Source: Flavobacteriaceae bacterium (GTDB taxonomy: Bacteria > Bacteroidota > Bacteroidia > Flavobacteriales > Flavobacteriaceae). Taken from it: a DNA stretch of 39,615 nt. The position numbers were made by a program, and so were the translations under genes. Below are positions 22,078 through 29,915 of this stretch, one piece after another (the stretch's first letter is position 1; every line of letters starts with the position of its first letter). The notes beneath the pieces are model-generated. The model was not told the DNA's origin. It saw only the letters and a list, made by a program, of their open reading frames with translations, and made no database searches. Location of the stretch: positions 1 through 39,615 of the forward strand of contig JADHLZ010000013.1 of assembly GCA_016780345.1 (NCBI GenBank). The letters are read 5' to 3'.

Positions 22078-23529
22078 TTATTCAAAATCTTCCCAAAAAT
22101 CTTTTTTGAACTCCTTTAAATAAATGGGTAAAACTTGATTTTCTTCGTTAATTTCTTCATAATTTTTTTTGTCAATAGCTCTAACTTTGAAAACTTGTAA
22201 TTCCGTATTGTAAACTGAACTAGAGATAAAATCTAGTTTAGCTGAAATTTGATTTTGTTTTTTTCTTCCCTCTACAAACTTGTTTTTTTCAATAATTTTA
22301 AACGGTCTCTTAATAGATATTTTATTTCCTCTTGAACTTTGATAATAACTTAAACTATATTTTTCATTTTCAAATTTTGAAAATACCATCCTTCCCTTTT
22401 CTAAGTTAGAGAATAATGAAACTCCCAATAATTTAAACTTAGTTAAAGGTTTTATATTTTCATATTCTATTCTAACAACAGCATAATCATCAGAATTAAC
22501 ATAAATTGTTCCCTTAAATTTATCTCCTCTTTTAGGATAACATTCAATTACATAAACCAATTCTTTTCCTAAATAATTTAGTTCTGGATTAGAAAAAGTA
22601 TAGTTTTTAGACTTTAGAATAAAGTTTAGTTCAGAATTTGGATTGAAAAATGATTTTGAATAAACATTCTGAATTCTTTCTTTTTGAGCAACTGCAAAAT
22701 TTTCTTTTCTTTTAATTTCTTTTTCTTTAAGTTTTTTTAACTGTTCTTTATCAGTACTATCTATTTCCCAAAGACCGTTAAATGTTAAATCCCCAGAAAA
22801 AGGAAGCCATCCAGATCTTATTTTAAAATAAGAGTTTGATTTTAAATTTTCTCTTAATGATTTCTCTAATTCATCACCTAACGATTTGGATAAATCACTT
22901 TCATTATCATCGTTAGTTCTTCTAGATTTGATAAGTTTAATTTTTGGAACATCTATGTCTGAGTTCACGTAGTAATACGACAAACTTTCAAGCTCATTTT
23001 TACTTTTTTTGGGCAAGTTATCGGTCATACTATACATTGCTTCTGCACTTAAATCTTTAATAGTAGACTTGAATTTATTTAGCTTAAACTTTTCTAAATC
23101 TTGATTGAACTCTTGTCTAAAAAACAGCTTGTTTTCAGTAATTCCAAAATTATAATTACGCTCTATATATAATTTAACACTGTCAATTATTTCAACTGAT
23201 GACAATTGATTGTTAGTTACAATAACATTTTTTAAAGAAATAGTTTTAGGAGATAATCTAATAATCGAGTCATTAAATATATCAAGAGAGAACTGTTTAG
23301 ACTCAAAACCCATTGAAGAAATAAATAACGAATCTTTTTTAGAAAACTGTTCAGAAACTAATTCAAAAAATCCATTTTCATCTGAAATTATTCCATTATT
23401 ATTAGAAAAAAATATTGTGGCGAACGGAACCGGCTCAAAAGAAATTGAATCAATTATTTTAACCTTTTTTGATTGAGCTTTTACGTTAAAAGATATTAAA
23501 ACTAATAGTAGAAAGTATATATGCCTCAC
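22078..23529 (-). CDS. CarboxypepD_reg-like secreted protein
   Basis: 483 residues. Signal peptide MRHIYFLLLVLISFNVKAQ. Residues 22-105 are the carboxypeptidase-regulatory-like beta-sandwich found in many Bacteroidota envelope proteins (VKIIDSISFEPVPFATIFF, GIISDENGFFEL, LFISSMGF, LKNVIVTN). The remaining 370 residues have charged helices and beta-strands with YVIECYPKRGDKFKGTIYVN and VVRIEYENIKPL, a pattern seen in DUF-type outer-membrane-associated proteins related to TonB-pathway components but without a plug or porin barrel. Role unknown; probably periplasmic. A TATATTTA box and the DUF1295 gene lie divergently upstream. Confidence 0.75.
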   Translation of the reverse strand: MRHIYFLLLVLISFNVKAQSKKVKIIDSISFEPVPFATIFFSNNNGIISDENGFFELVSEQFSKKDSLFISSMGFESKQFSLDIFNDSIIRLSPKTISLKNVIVTNNQLSSVEIIDSVKLYIERNYNFGITENKLFFRQEFNQDLEKFKLNKFKSTIKDLSAEAMYSMTDNLPKKSKNELESLSYYYVNSDIDVPKIKLIKSRRTNDDNESDLSKSLGDELEKSLRENLKSNSYFKIRSGWLPFSGDLTFNGLWEIDSTDKEQLKKLKEKEIKRKENFAVAQKERIQNVYSKSFFNPNSELNFILKSKNYTFSNPELNYLGKELVYVIECYPKRGDKFKGTIYVNSDDYAVVRIEYENIKPLTKFKLLGVSLFSNLEKGRMVFSKFENEKYSLSYYQSSRGNKISIKRPFKIIEKNKFVEGRKKQNQISAKLDFISSSVYNTELQVFKVRAIDKKNYEEINEENQVLPIYLKEFKKDFWEDFE

Positions 23530-23561
23530 TGTGTAAAACTACAATTATTTTCAAAGTTTAG

Positions 23562-23569
23562 TATATTTA
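23562..23569 (+). promoter_or_regulatory. TATATTTA -7-like box close to start codon
   Basis: Third instance of this octamer directly before a start codon; 4 bases separate it from the ATG at 23574. Suggests a leaderless transcript for the DUF1295 gene. No strong -33 match. Confidence 0.35.
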
Positions 23570-23573
23570 GATT

Positions 23574-24428
23574 ATGGTAAAAAAAATCATTCAAATTTTA
23601 ATTTCACTATTTGTTTTTGGATTATGTCTATTCTTGGCAACATTAGCTGATACTAATATTGTTTCAGATAATTTTTCGCTCAAAATGTTGATTTTTTATA
23701 TTTTTTTAATTCAATGGTTGGTTTTTGTCCCTTGTTTTATTTTAAGAACTGAAAAAATCTATGATCTAACTGGTAGTTTTAGTTATGTATTTGCAATAAT
23801 TTTTGTCTTATATAATTCATCTCTAAGTATTCCAAGTTTAATACTAGGAGCTGCCATAATTTTTTGGGCTGTTAGACTTGGAGTTTTTCTGTTTTTTAGA
23901 ATTAAAAAAGCAGGAGAAGACAAACGTTTTAAAGAAATTAAACAATCTCCTACAAGATTTTTTTTAGCTTGGTCTCTTCAGGGAATGTGGGTTTCAATAT
24001 GTAGTCTATGTGCTTTAACAGCAATTGCAAGCGAATCAGGTGTTGTTGAAAACATCTATTTTTATACAGGGCTTTTAATATATATTGCAGGGATTTCAAT
24101 TGAAATTATTGCTGATAAACAAAAAATTAGATTTAGATCTCTTGAAAAAAATAAAGATACTTTTATAACCAGTGGACTCTGGTCAAAATCAAGACATCCA
24201 AATTATCTAGGTGAAATTCTTCTTTGGTTTGGGATTTCTGTAATGTCCATCTCATCACTTTCTGGATTTCAATATATAACTCTTATTTCTCCTGTTTTTA
24301 GTTATATTTTAATAGTTTACGTAAGTGGAGTAAGAATTCTTGAAGAAAGCGGTAGGGAAAAATGGGGGCATCTAGATTCTTACAAAGAGTATATAAAAAA
24401 TACACCTGTTTTATTTTTCAAATTATAA
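23574..24428 (+). CDS. DUF1295 / steroid 5-alpha-reductase-like membrane protein
   Basis: 284 residues with seven to eight membrane helices. The C-terminal core reads FITSGLWSKSRHPNYLGEIL near 195-214, then LLWFGI and a final ILEESGREKWGHLDSYKEY, which are the conserved NADPH/sterol-reductase-fold motifs of DUF1295 and the ICMT-like group (RHPNYLGE). The enzyme may reduce or methylate a lipid substrate at the membrane; the substrate is unknown. Its stop is followed after one base by the CDGSH gene, so the two share an operon, and the Fe-S protein could be its electron donor (inference). Confidence 0.85.
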   Translation: MVKKIIQILISLFVFGLCLFLATLADTNIVSDNFSLKMLIFYIFLIQWLVFVPCFILRTEKIYDLTGSFSYVFAIIFVLYNSSLSIPSLILGAAIIFWAVRLGVFLFFRIKKAGEDKRFKEIKQSPTRFFLAWSLQGMWVSICSLCALTAIASESGVVENIYFYTGLLIYIAGISIEIIADKQKIRFRSLEKNKDTFITSGLWSKSRHPNYLGEILLWFGISVMSISSLSGFQYITLISPVFSYILIVYVSGVRILEESGREKWGHLDSYKEYIKNTPVLFFKL

Positions 24429-24429
24429 A

Positions 24430-24606
24430 ATGAAAGAAAATATCCCGCGAATATTTAGAAAGTCAAAAGGACAAATTGTAGTTGAGGGTGATATTAACTT
24501 AACTAGCGAAAATGGAGTTAAAATTAAAGACGGGAAAAGATTTACTCTATGTGGTTGTACAAAATCAAAAAATTTACCTTTTTGTGATGGTTCACATAAA
24601 ACTTAG
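24430..24606 (+). CDS. CDGSH iron-sulfur domain protein (58 residues)
   Basis: ATG at 24430, TAG at 24604-24606. The C-terminal part reads CGCTKSKNLPFCDGSH, which is the full CxC-x2-(S/T)-x3-P-x-C-D-G-(S/A/T)-H signature; the three Cys and final His bind a 2Fe-2S cluster as in mitoNEET and its bacterial relatives. The first 40 residues are a basic N-terminus (IPRIFRKSKGQ) and a strand-rich region. No membrane anchor. It begins one base after the DUF1295 gene stop, suggesting co-translation and perhaps electron supply. Likely missed by length-limited gene calls. Confidence 0.9.
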   Translation: MKENIPRIFRKSKGQIVVEGDINLTSENGVKIKDGKRFTLCGCTKSKNLPFCDGSHKT

Positions 24607-24644
24607 TCTCTTTTAAAAACCTCTACAAAGACTATATCTTTAAG

Positions 24645-24675
24645 TTTGTCTAGATTGAAATATCCGCTATGTCTT
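24645..24675 (+). promoter_or_regulatory. Possible promoter of MFS/dehydrogenase operon
   Basis: TTTG (24645-24648), 19 bases, TATGTCTT (24668-24675). The -33 and spacing are good, the -7 has two mismatches. A better -7 match (TATCTTTA, 24635-24642) overlaps it. Lies 55 bp before the MFS gene. Confidence 0.3.
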
Positions 24676-24730
24676 TTTTAAAAGAAATTAGTATCTTCAA
24701 GAAACCAAAACTCAACAACAACAAATTATT

Positions 24731-25957
24731 ATGGATAATTCAATTTCTAAAAGTAAACTTTTTACTGCGTCGTGTATTTCTTTAATTGTAACTGCAATGA
24801 CATTTGCAATTAGGGCAGGAATTTTAACTGACTTAGGTGTTCAATTTGAACTAAACGATACCCAGCTGGGTTATGTAAACGGTTTAGCTTTTTTCGGATT
24901 CCCAGTTGCAACTGTAATTGGGGGGTTACTTTACAACGTTTTAGGCGCTAGAAAATTAATGATTATTGCTTTTGTTTCTCACATAGTCGGTTTGGTTATG
25001 ACTATTTATGCAGGAGGGTTTGCAACTCTTTTAATTTCCTCATTTTTCATAGGGTTTGCTAATGGTTCTGTTGAAGCTGCGTGTAATCCTTTAATTGCTG
25101 ATATGTATACTGACAATAGAACCACAATGTTAAATAAATTTCACGTTTGGTTCCCAGGTGGAATTGTAATAGGAGCCCTTACTTCAAACTTTATGACTAG
25201 TTTAGATTTAGGTTGGCAATTACAAATTGCTGTAATGATAATTCCAACTTTAATTTATGGATATTTATTCTTTAAAGAAGATTTCCCTGAAAGTGAAAAT
25301 ATTGAAACAGATACATCAACCAATATAAAATCTTTAATTAATCCTTTATTTCTTTTCATAATTGTGTGTATGACCATGACTGCAATCTCAGAATTTGGGC
25401 CTCAACAATGGATTGAAAGAATTCTTGGAAATTCAGGTGCTAACCCAATGCTGGTTCTTGCTTTAGTTACAGGGATTATGGCAGTTGGTCGCTATTTTGC
25501 TGGGCCTATTGTACATAAATTAAACCCTATTGGAGTATTGTTAATGTCTGCTGTTTTAACAAGTATCGCAGTTTATTCAATGAGTACTGCTGAAGGCGGA
25601 ATGATATACTTCGCAGCTATTTTATTTGCTTTTGGGGTTTGCTATTTCTGGCCTACTATGATTGGATTTGTTTCTGAATACATTCCAAAAACTGGTGCTT
25701 TAGGCATGTCATTAGTTGGAGGTGCTGGAATGTTATCAACTACCTTTTGGATGCCTGTAATTGGATCTTGGCTTGATTCAGAGAAAGCAAAAGCCCTAGC
25801 TAGCGGAGTCAGCGAGAATGCTGCTGAACTTGTTGCAGGTCAAGCTGCTCTTGCTAACATGGCCTACTTCCCGCTAGCATTAGTTATTTTATTTGGAATT
25901 TTATTTGCTTTTAGAAATAAGTTAGAAGAAAGAAGAATACATCAATCGGTAAATTAA
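24731..25957 (+). CDS. MFS sugar/polyol transporter
   Basis: 408 residues with about 12 membrane helices. Features include the first-half motif GGLLYNVLGARKLM (between helices 2 and 3), FANGSVEAACNPL in helix 4 and VGRYFAGP in the second half. The type is that of MFS members that sit with dehydrogenase/isomerase genes for sugars or inositols. It would import the substrate of the two enzymes encoded directly downstream (9 bp to a Gfo/Idh/MocA gene, then 5 bp to a TIM-barrel gene). Confidence 0.9.
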   Translation: MDNSISKSKLFTASCISLIVTAMTFAIRAGILTDLGVQFELNDTQLGYVNGLAFFGFPVATVIGGLLYNVLGARKLMIIAFVSHIVGLVMTIYAGGFATLLISSFFIGFANGSVEAACNPLIADMYTDNRTTMLNKFHVWFPGGIVIGALTSNFMTSLDLGWQLQIAVMIIPTLIYGYLFFKEDFPESENIETDTSTNIKSLINPLFLFIIVCMTMTAISEFGPQQWIERILGNSGANPMLVLALVTGIMAVGRYFAGPIVHKLNPIGVLLMSAVLTSIAVYSMSTAEGGMIYFAAILFAFGVCYFWPTMIGFVSEYIPKTGALGMSLVGGAGMLSTTFWMPVIGSWLDSEKAKALASGVSENAAELVAGQAALANMAYFPLALVILFGILFAFRNKLEERRIHQSVN

Positions 25958-25966
25958 GTCAATATA

Positions 25967-27106
25967 ATGAGTAAAAAAATTAGATTAGGAATTTTAGGTG
26001 GCGGTGGTGATTCACTTATTGGTGTTCTTCATAGAGTTGCATCTAGTATGTTTGATAGATATGAAATTGTTGGCGGCGTGTTTAATCCATCTTTTTCTGA
26101 AAATTTAGCTTTTTCAAAAAAACTTGGTTTGGATGAGTCTAGAATTTATGTTGATTTTGAAACTATGATTGAAGAGGAATCTAAATTGGAACCTGAAAAG
26201 CGAATTGAAGTTGTTTCAGTTTTAACTCCAAATTTCCTTCACTATCCAATGGCTAAAAAGTTACTTGAAAATAATTTTCATGTCATTTGTGAAAAACCCT
26301 TAACTACAACATATGAAGAAGCTTTAGATTTAAAAAAAATTCAAAGCTCTAAAAATTTAGTTTTTGCCGTAACTTATACTTACACGGGATATCCTATGGT
26401 AAGGCAAATGACCAAAATGATTTCTGATGGAATCATTGGAAAGCTTCAAAAAGTCGATGCTCAATATTTACAGGGCTGGTTAAATCCTGTTATACATGAA
26501 AAAGATAAAAGAAATTCTACATGGAGATTAGATCCTGAAAAATCTGGAATAAGTTGTTGTGTTGGTGACATTGGTACTCATGCTTTTAATATGGTAGAAC
26601 TTGTTACTGGAATGAAAGTAAAAAAGGTTTTGGCTGATTTAAATACTTTATATGAAGATAATCCAATGGATATTGATGCAAATATTCTGATTAGGTTTTC
26701 ATCAAATATGAAAGGTACTATTCGCTCAAGTCAAATAGCTACAGGAGAGGAAAATAACCTAAGAATAAGTGTTTATGGAGAAAAGGGTGCTCTTAAATGG
26801 GAACAAGAAAATCCAAATTATTTATATCATTTAAAAGACGATCAACCTCTTCAAGTTTTAAAGTCTGGACATGGATACAATAATACTATTTCCTTAGATG
26901 GAACAAAGTTGCCTCCTGGACATCCAGAGGGAATTTTTGACTCAATGGGAAATATTTATAAAGGAGTAGCAAGAGCAATAAAAAAAGAAACTTATTCAAA
27001 ACAGGAGTTCCCTTCAATTGAGGATGGTGTAAGAGGAATGGATTTTATAGAGAAAACTATTGAATCAAATTCAAAAGGTAACGTTTGGGTTGAATTAAAT
27101 AATTAA
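25967..27106 (+). CDS. Gfo/Idh/MocA-family dehydrogenase
   Basis: 379 residues. Rossmann NAD(P) motif GILGGGGDS near 8, the EKP motif in VICEKPLTTT (catalytic Lys110), and the C-terminal beta-sheet domain with GDIGTHAFNMVELVTG (the conserved His of the active site near 205). Gfo/Idh/MocA enzymes oxidise sugars or polyols, often at C3 of a hexose or hydroxyl of an inositol. Middle gene of a three-gene operon between the MFS transporter and an isomerase-type TIM barrel. Length and layout match members that work on free or bound sugars rather than the NDP-sugar group. Confidence 0.93.
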   Translation: MSKKIRLGILGGGGDSLIGVLHRVASSMFDRYEIVGGVFNPSFSENLAFSKKLGLDESRIYVDFETMIEEESKLEPEKRIEVVSVLTPNFLHYPMAKKLLENNFHVICEKPLTTTYEEALDLKKIQSSKNLVFAVTYTYTGYPMVRQMTKMISDGIIGKLQKVDAQYLQGWLNPVIHEKDKRNSTWRLDPEKSGISCCVGDIGTHAFNMVELVTGMKVKKVLADLNTLYEDNPMDIDANILIRFSSNMKGTIRSSQIATGEENNLRISVYGEKGALKWEQENPNYLYHLKDDQPLQVLKSGHGYNNTISLDGTKLPPGHPEGIFDSMGNIYKGVARAIKKETYSKQEFPSIEDGVRGMDFIEKTIESNSKGNVWVELNN

Positions 27107-27111
27107 TAAAA

Positions 27112-28164
27112 ATGAAAACAATTAAAGGTCCTGGAATTTTTTTAGCTCAATTTGCTGGGGATAAACCTCCTTTTAATAATCTGAAAAATATTTGCAAATG
27201 GGCTAGTAATTTAGGCTACAAAGCAATTCAAATTCCAACATGGGAAGAAAGTTTAATTGATTTAAAAAAAGCTGGAGAAAGCAAAACCTATTGTGAAGAG
27301 CTAAAGGGTGTTGTCAATGAATGTGGAATTGAAATTTCAGAATTATCTACACATTTACAAGGTCAGCTTATTGCTTCTCATTATTCTTATGATAAAATGT
27401 TTGATGCTTTTGCTCCAAAGCATTTACATGGTGACGTCAAATCAAGAACTTTGTGGGCAACCGATCAACTAAAACTGGCATCAAATGCAAGTAAACATTT
27501 AGGATTAACAGAAATGGCTACATTCTCTGGCTCGTTACTTTTTCATACTATGTATCCATGGCCTCAAAGGCCTGCAGGTTTGGTTGAAGCTGGATTTAAA
27601 GAACTTGCAAAAAGATGGATACCTATTATGGATCATTTTGACAACAATGGAGTTGATGTATGTTTTGAGATTCATCCTGGTGAAGATTTGCATGACGGAA
27701 TTACATTTGAAAGGTTCTTAAAAGCCTCTAAAAACCACACTAGAGCTAAAATATTATACGATCCAAGTCATTTTGTTTTACAACAAATGGATTATTTAAA
27801 GTATATAGATTACTATCATGAATACATAAAAATGTTTCATGTTAAAGATGCGGAGTATAACGCAAGTGGTAAATCAGGAGTTTATGGAGGCTATCAAGAA
27901 TGGATTGATAGACCAGGAAGATTCAGATCTCTTGGAGATGGTCAAGTAGATTTTAAAAGTATTTTTTCAAAACTTACTCAGTATGGATTTAATGGATGGG
28001 CTGTTTTAGAATGGGAATGCTGTGTTAAATCACCTGAGCAAGGAGCCAAAGAAGGATCAAAATTTATACAAGATCATATTATAGAAGTCTCAGATAAAAC
28101 ATTTGATGATTTTGCTGGAGGAGAAATAAACAAAAAAGATATTAATTCTATACTAGGAATTTAA
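27112..28164 (+). CDS. Sugar phosphate isomerase/epimerase-type TIM-barrel protein
   Basis: 350 residues of the AP_endonuclease_2/xylose-isomerase-like TIM barrel. Candidate metal ligands are Glu in CFEIHPGED, Asp in YDPSHF, His in FHVKDAEY and Glu in AVLEWEC. The start is fixed by the 5-bp gap after the dehydrogenase. Together with the dehydrogenase the enzyme would act on the keto-sugar or inosose product, by isomerisation, epimerisation or cleavage. The family spans IolE-, IolI- and 3-keto-glycoside-type activities, so the step cannot be fixed here. Last gene of the operon. Confidence 0.9.
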   Translation: MKTIKGPGIFLAQFAGDKPPFNNLKNICKWASNLGYKAIQIPTWEESLIDLKKAGESKTYCEELKGVVNECGIEISELSTHLQGQLIASHYSYDKMFDAFAPKHLHGDVKSRTLWATDQLKLASNASKHLGLTEMATFSGSLLFHTMYPWPQRPAGLVEAGFKELAKRWIPIMDHFDNNGVDVCFEIHPGEDLHDGITFERFLKASKNHTRAKILYDPSHFVLQQMDYLKYIDYYHEYIKMFHVKDAEYNASGKSGVYGGYQEWIDRPGRFRSLGDGQVDFKSIFSKLTQYGFNGWAVLEWECCVKSPEQGAKEGSKFIQDHIIEVSDKTFDDFAGGEINKKDINSILGI

Positions 28165-28251
28165 TATCTTTTGTTAGAAATTTGATAAAGATTCAGAATG
28201 AAAAAAAGCAGAATATGCTAATTCAGTGTTTGTTTAAAAAAATAATTAAAT

Positions 28252-28443
28252 ATGGAAACTTATAAGTGTAATCAATGTGGAATGTCCGTAAACGCATCAT
28301 GTGGCAAATGTGGAATTCCACTAGAAAATGGATTTTTAAATTTACATGATGGATCGACCGTTCAGGTTTCTAAATGCCCCTCTTGTGAAGGAAAAATCAA
28401 ATCTCCTTTGTGTTGTGGTGAAGATATGAGCTGCGTGTTATAA
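28252..28443 (+). CDS. 63-residue zinc-ribbon protein
   Basis: 63 residues with four Cys pairs or groups: YKCNQCGM near 5, ASCGKCGI near 16, SKCPSCEG near 41, and LCCGEDMSC near 53. Resembles rubredoxin- or desulfoferrodoxin-like small ribbons, though it lacks the rubredoxin spacing; a double zinc ribbon is most likely. Its last 6 bases overlap the convergent PqqB-like gene. No co-directional neighbour closer than 87 bp. Confidence 0.65.
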   Translation: METYKCNQCGMSVNASCGKCGIPLENGFLNLHDGSTVQVSKCPSCEGKIKSPLCCGEDMSCVL

Positions 28444-29397
28444 AATTAACTCCATTCCCGACTCTGCTACATTAAATCCGTTAGAAATAACTCTTATATA
28501 CTCTTCAGAGTTTTTATTTAGCAACGGATTTGTATGATTCAAGTGAATAAAATAAACTTTAGCTTTGTCAATATCTTCTAACGAGTCTAATAACTCTAAG
28601 CTTTCAATTACGAATGGGTGTGGTATTTCTGAAATATCTCTATTGTTAATTTCTTTTTCGTCAAAAAAAGTACCATCTAAAAGTGCATAATCTACAATCT
28701 TTATCATTTCAGTTATTGAAAAATTCCATTTGGCCCACTTATCAATATCAGGAATATAAAGAGCTGTTTTATTATTTCCTTCAATTATGAATCCAACCGT
28801 TTCTGAATATTCGTCTCTGTGAGGCACTAAAATTGGAGTGAAACTTAAATTACTATGTAAATCAATCTTTTCTTTGTTAGCAATTTTAATAAGTTTAATA
28901 TTATTTAAAGCAACTAGTTGATCCCAAGGCCCATTATTTGAAACATAATCAAAAAATTCAGGCATTAAATAAACTGGAATATTTTTACTGTTTAAAGCTT
29001 CTCTTCCAAAATTTAAAAGCCCTGCATAATGTCCCATGTGTGCATGGGTCAAAAAAATTCCATTAAGATTTTTAGAAGGGTTAGTATTTCCAATTAATGT
29101 GTGCAATTGAAAATTTAAATCAGGAGTTGCGTCAATAATATAATTAGAATTGTATTTAAAATTTGAAACACCAATGCTTGATACTCCAATTCTTACAGAT
29201 TTGCTTTCAAAATATTTTCTACAACATTTTTTGCTACACCCCGTATGAGGGATTCCCCCATCTTGAATGGTCCCTAATACTTTAAGAACCACCTCATCGG
29301 AATAATGATTACTTTTTTTAAATTGCTCAGAGCAACTTGACAAAGTAAAACCCAAAAATGCAACAACAAAATATTTAGAAAAAACAGAACGAATCAT
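28438..29397 (-). CDS. PqqB-like metallo-beta-lactamase-fold lipoprotein
   Basis: 319 residues. A lipoprotein signal ends at LSSC. The MBL-fold core begins VLKVLGTIQDGGIPHTGC, a form shared with PqqB, and the metal loop reads LTHAHMGHYAGL. The canonical HxHxDH is here HAHMGH, with Gly in place of the metal-binding Asp, so the second metal site should be altered. Further ligands may be VPHRDEY (His) and IHLNHTNP (His). A CSKKCCRKYF cluster near 54 may bind another metal. No other PQQ genes are present, so it is not a PQQ biosynthesis gene by context. Last gene of the trpS-started - strand run, 6 bp after the thioesterase gene. Confidence 0.8.
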   Translation of the reverse strand: MIRSVFSKYFVVAFLGFTLSSCSEQFKKSNHYSDEVVLKVLGTIQDGGIPHTGCSKKCCRKYFESKSVRIGVSSIGVSNFKYNSNYIIDATPDLNFQLHTLIGNTNPSKNLNGIFLTHAHMGHYAGLLNFGREALNSKNIPVYLMPEFFDYVSNNGPWDQLVALNNIKLIKIANKEKIDLHSNLSFTPILVPHRDEYSETVGFIIEGNNKTALYIPDIDKWAKWNFSITEMIKIVDYALLDGTFFDEKEINNRDISEIPHPFVIESLELLDSLEDIDKAKVYFIHLNHTNPLLNKNSEEYIRVISNGFNVAESGMELIL

Positions 29398-29403
29398 GTC
29401 GGT

Positions 29404-29913
29404 TTAATCAAATAAAGCTCTGAGTTCAGTAGCATCTTTAGCTTCTAATTTTCCAGCTAAAACCAAACTCAATTGTCTTCTTCTAAGCGCCCCATCATAT
29501 CTTTTTTTCTCAAGTTCAGTTTCTGGGATAATTTGTGGCACTTTTACTGGTTTTCCTTTATTATTTAATGCAACAAAAGTATATATCGCTTCATTAACTT
29601 TTACTTTTTTTGGATTCATTTTATCTTGTTTCCATACGTCAATAAAAACTTCCATAGAAGAATTAAAAGCTCTTGAAACTTTTGCTTCTATAGTTAATAT
29701 GCTTCCAACAGGAACGGGCTCTCCAAATGAAACATTGTTAACTGAGGCTGTTACAACAACCTCCTCAGAGTGTTTAGCTGCAGCAATACTTGCAACTCTA
29801 TCCATTCTAGCTAATAACTCGCCTCCAAACAGACCATTTAAACTGTTTGCATCTGCGGGAAGAACTGAATCTGTGTGAATTGTTTTAGAGCTTTCAGAAG
29901 TTTTAGACTTCAT
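29404..29913 (-). CDS. Acyl-CoA thioesterase (YciA/BACH-type hotdog)
   Basis: 169 residues of one hotdog domain. Motifs are DANSLNGLFGGELLARMDRVA near 21 (the Asn and Gly-Gly hallmark, with catalytic Asp in MDR) and NVSFGEPVPVGSILTIEAKV. This type of enzyme hydrolyses medium- and long-chain acyl-CoA; cytoplasmic. It has an unusual hydrophilic C-terminal extension (about 140-169). Lies 2 bp after the HU/SPOR gene and 6 bp before the PqqB-like gene, in one transcript. Confidence 0.9.
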   Translation of the reverse strand: MKSKTSESSKTIHTDSVLPADANSLNGLFGGELLARMDRVASIAAAKHSEEVVVTASVNNVSFGEPVPVGSILTIEAKVSRAFNSSMEVFIDVWKQDKMNPKKVKVNEAIYTFVALNNKGKPVKVPQIIPETELEKKRYDGALRRRQLSLVLAGKLEAKDATELRALFD

Positions 29914-29915
29914 TT

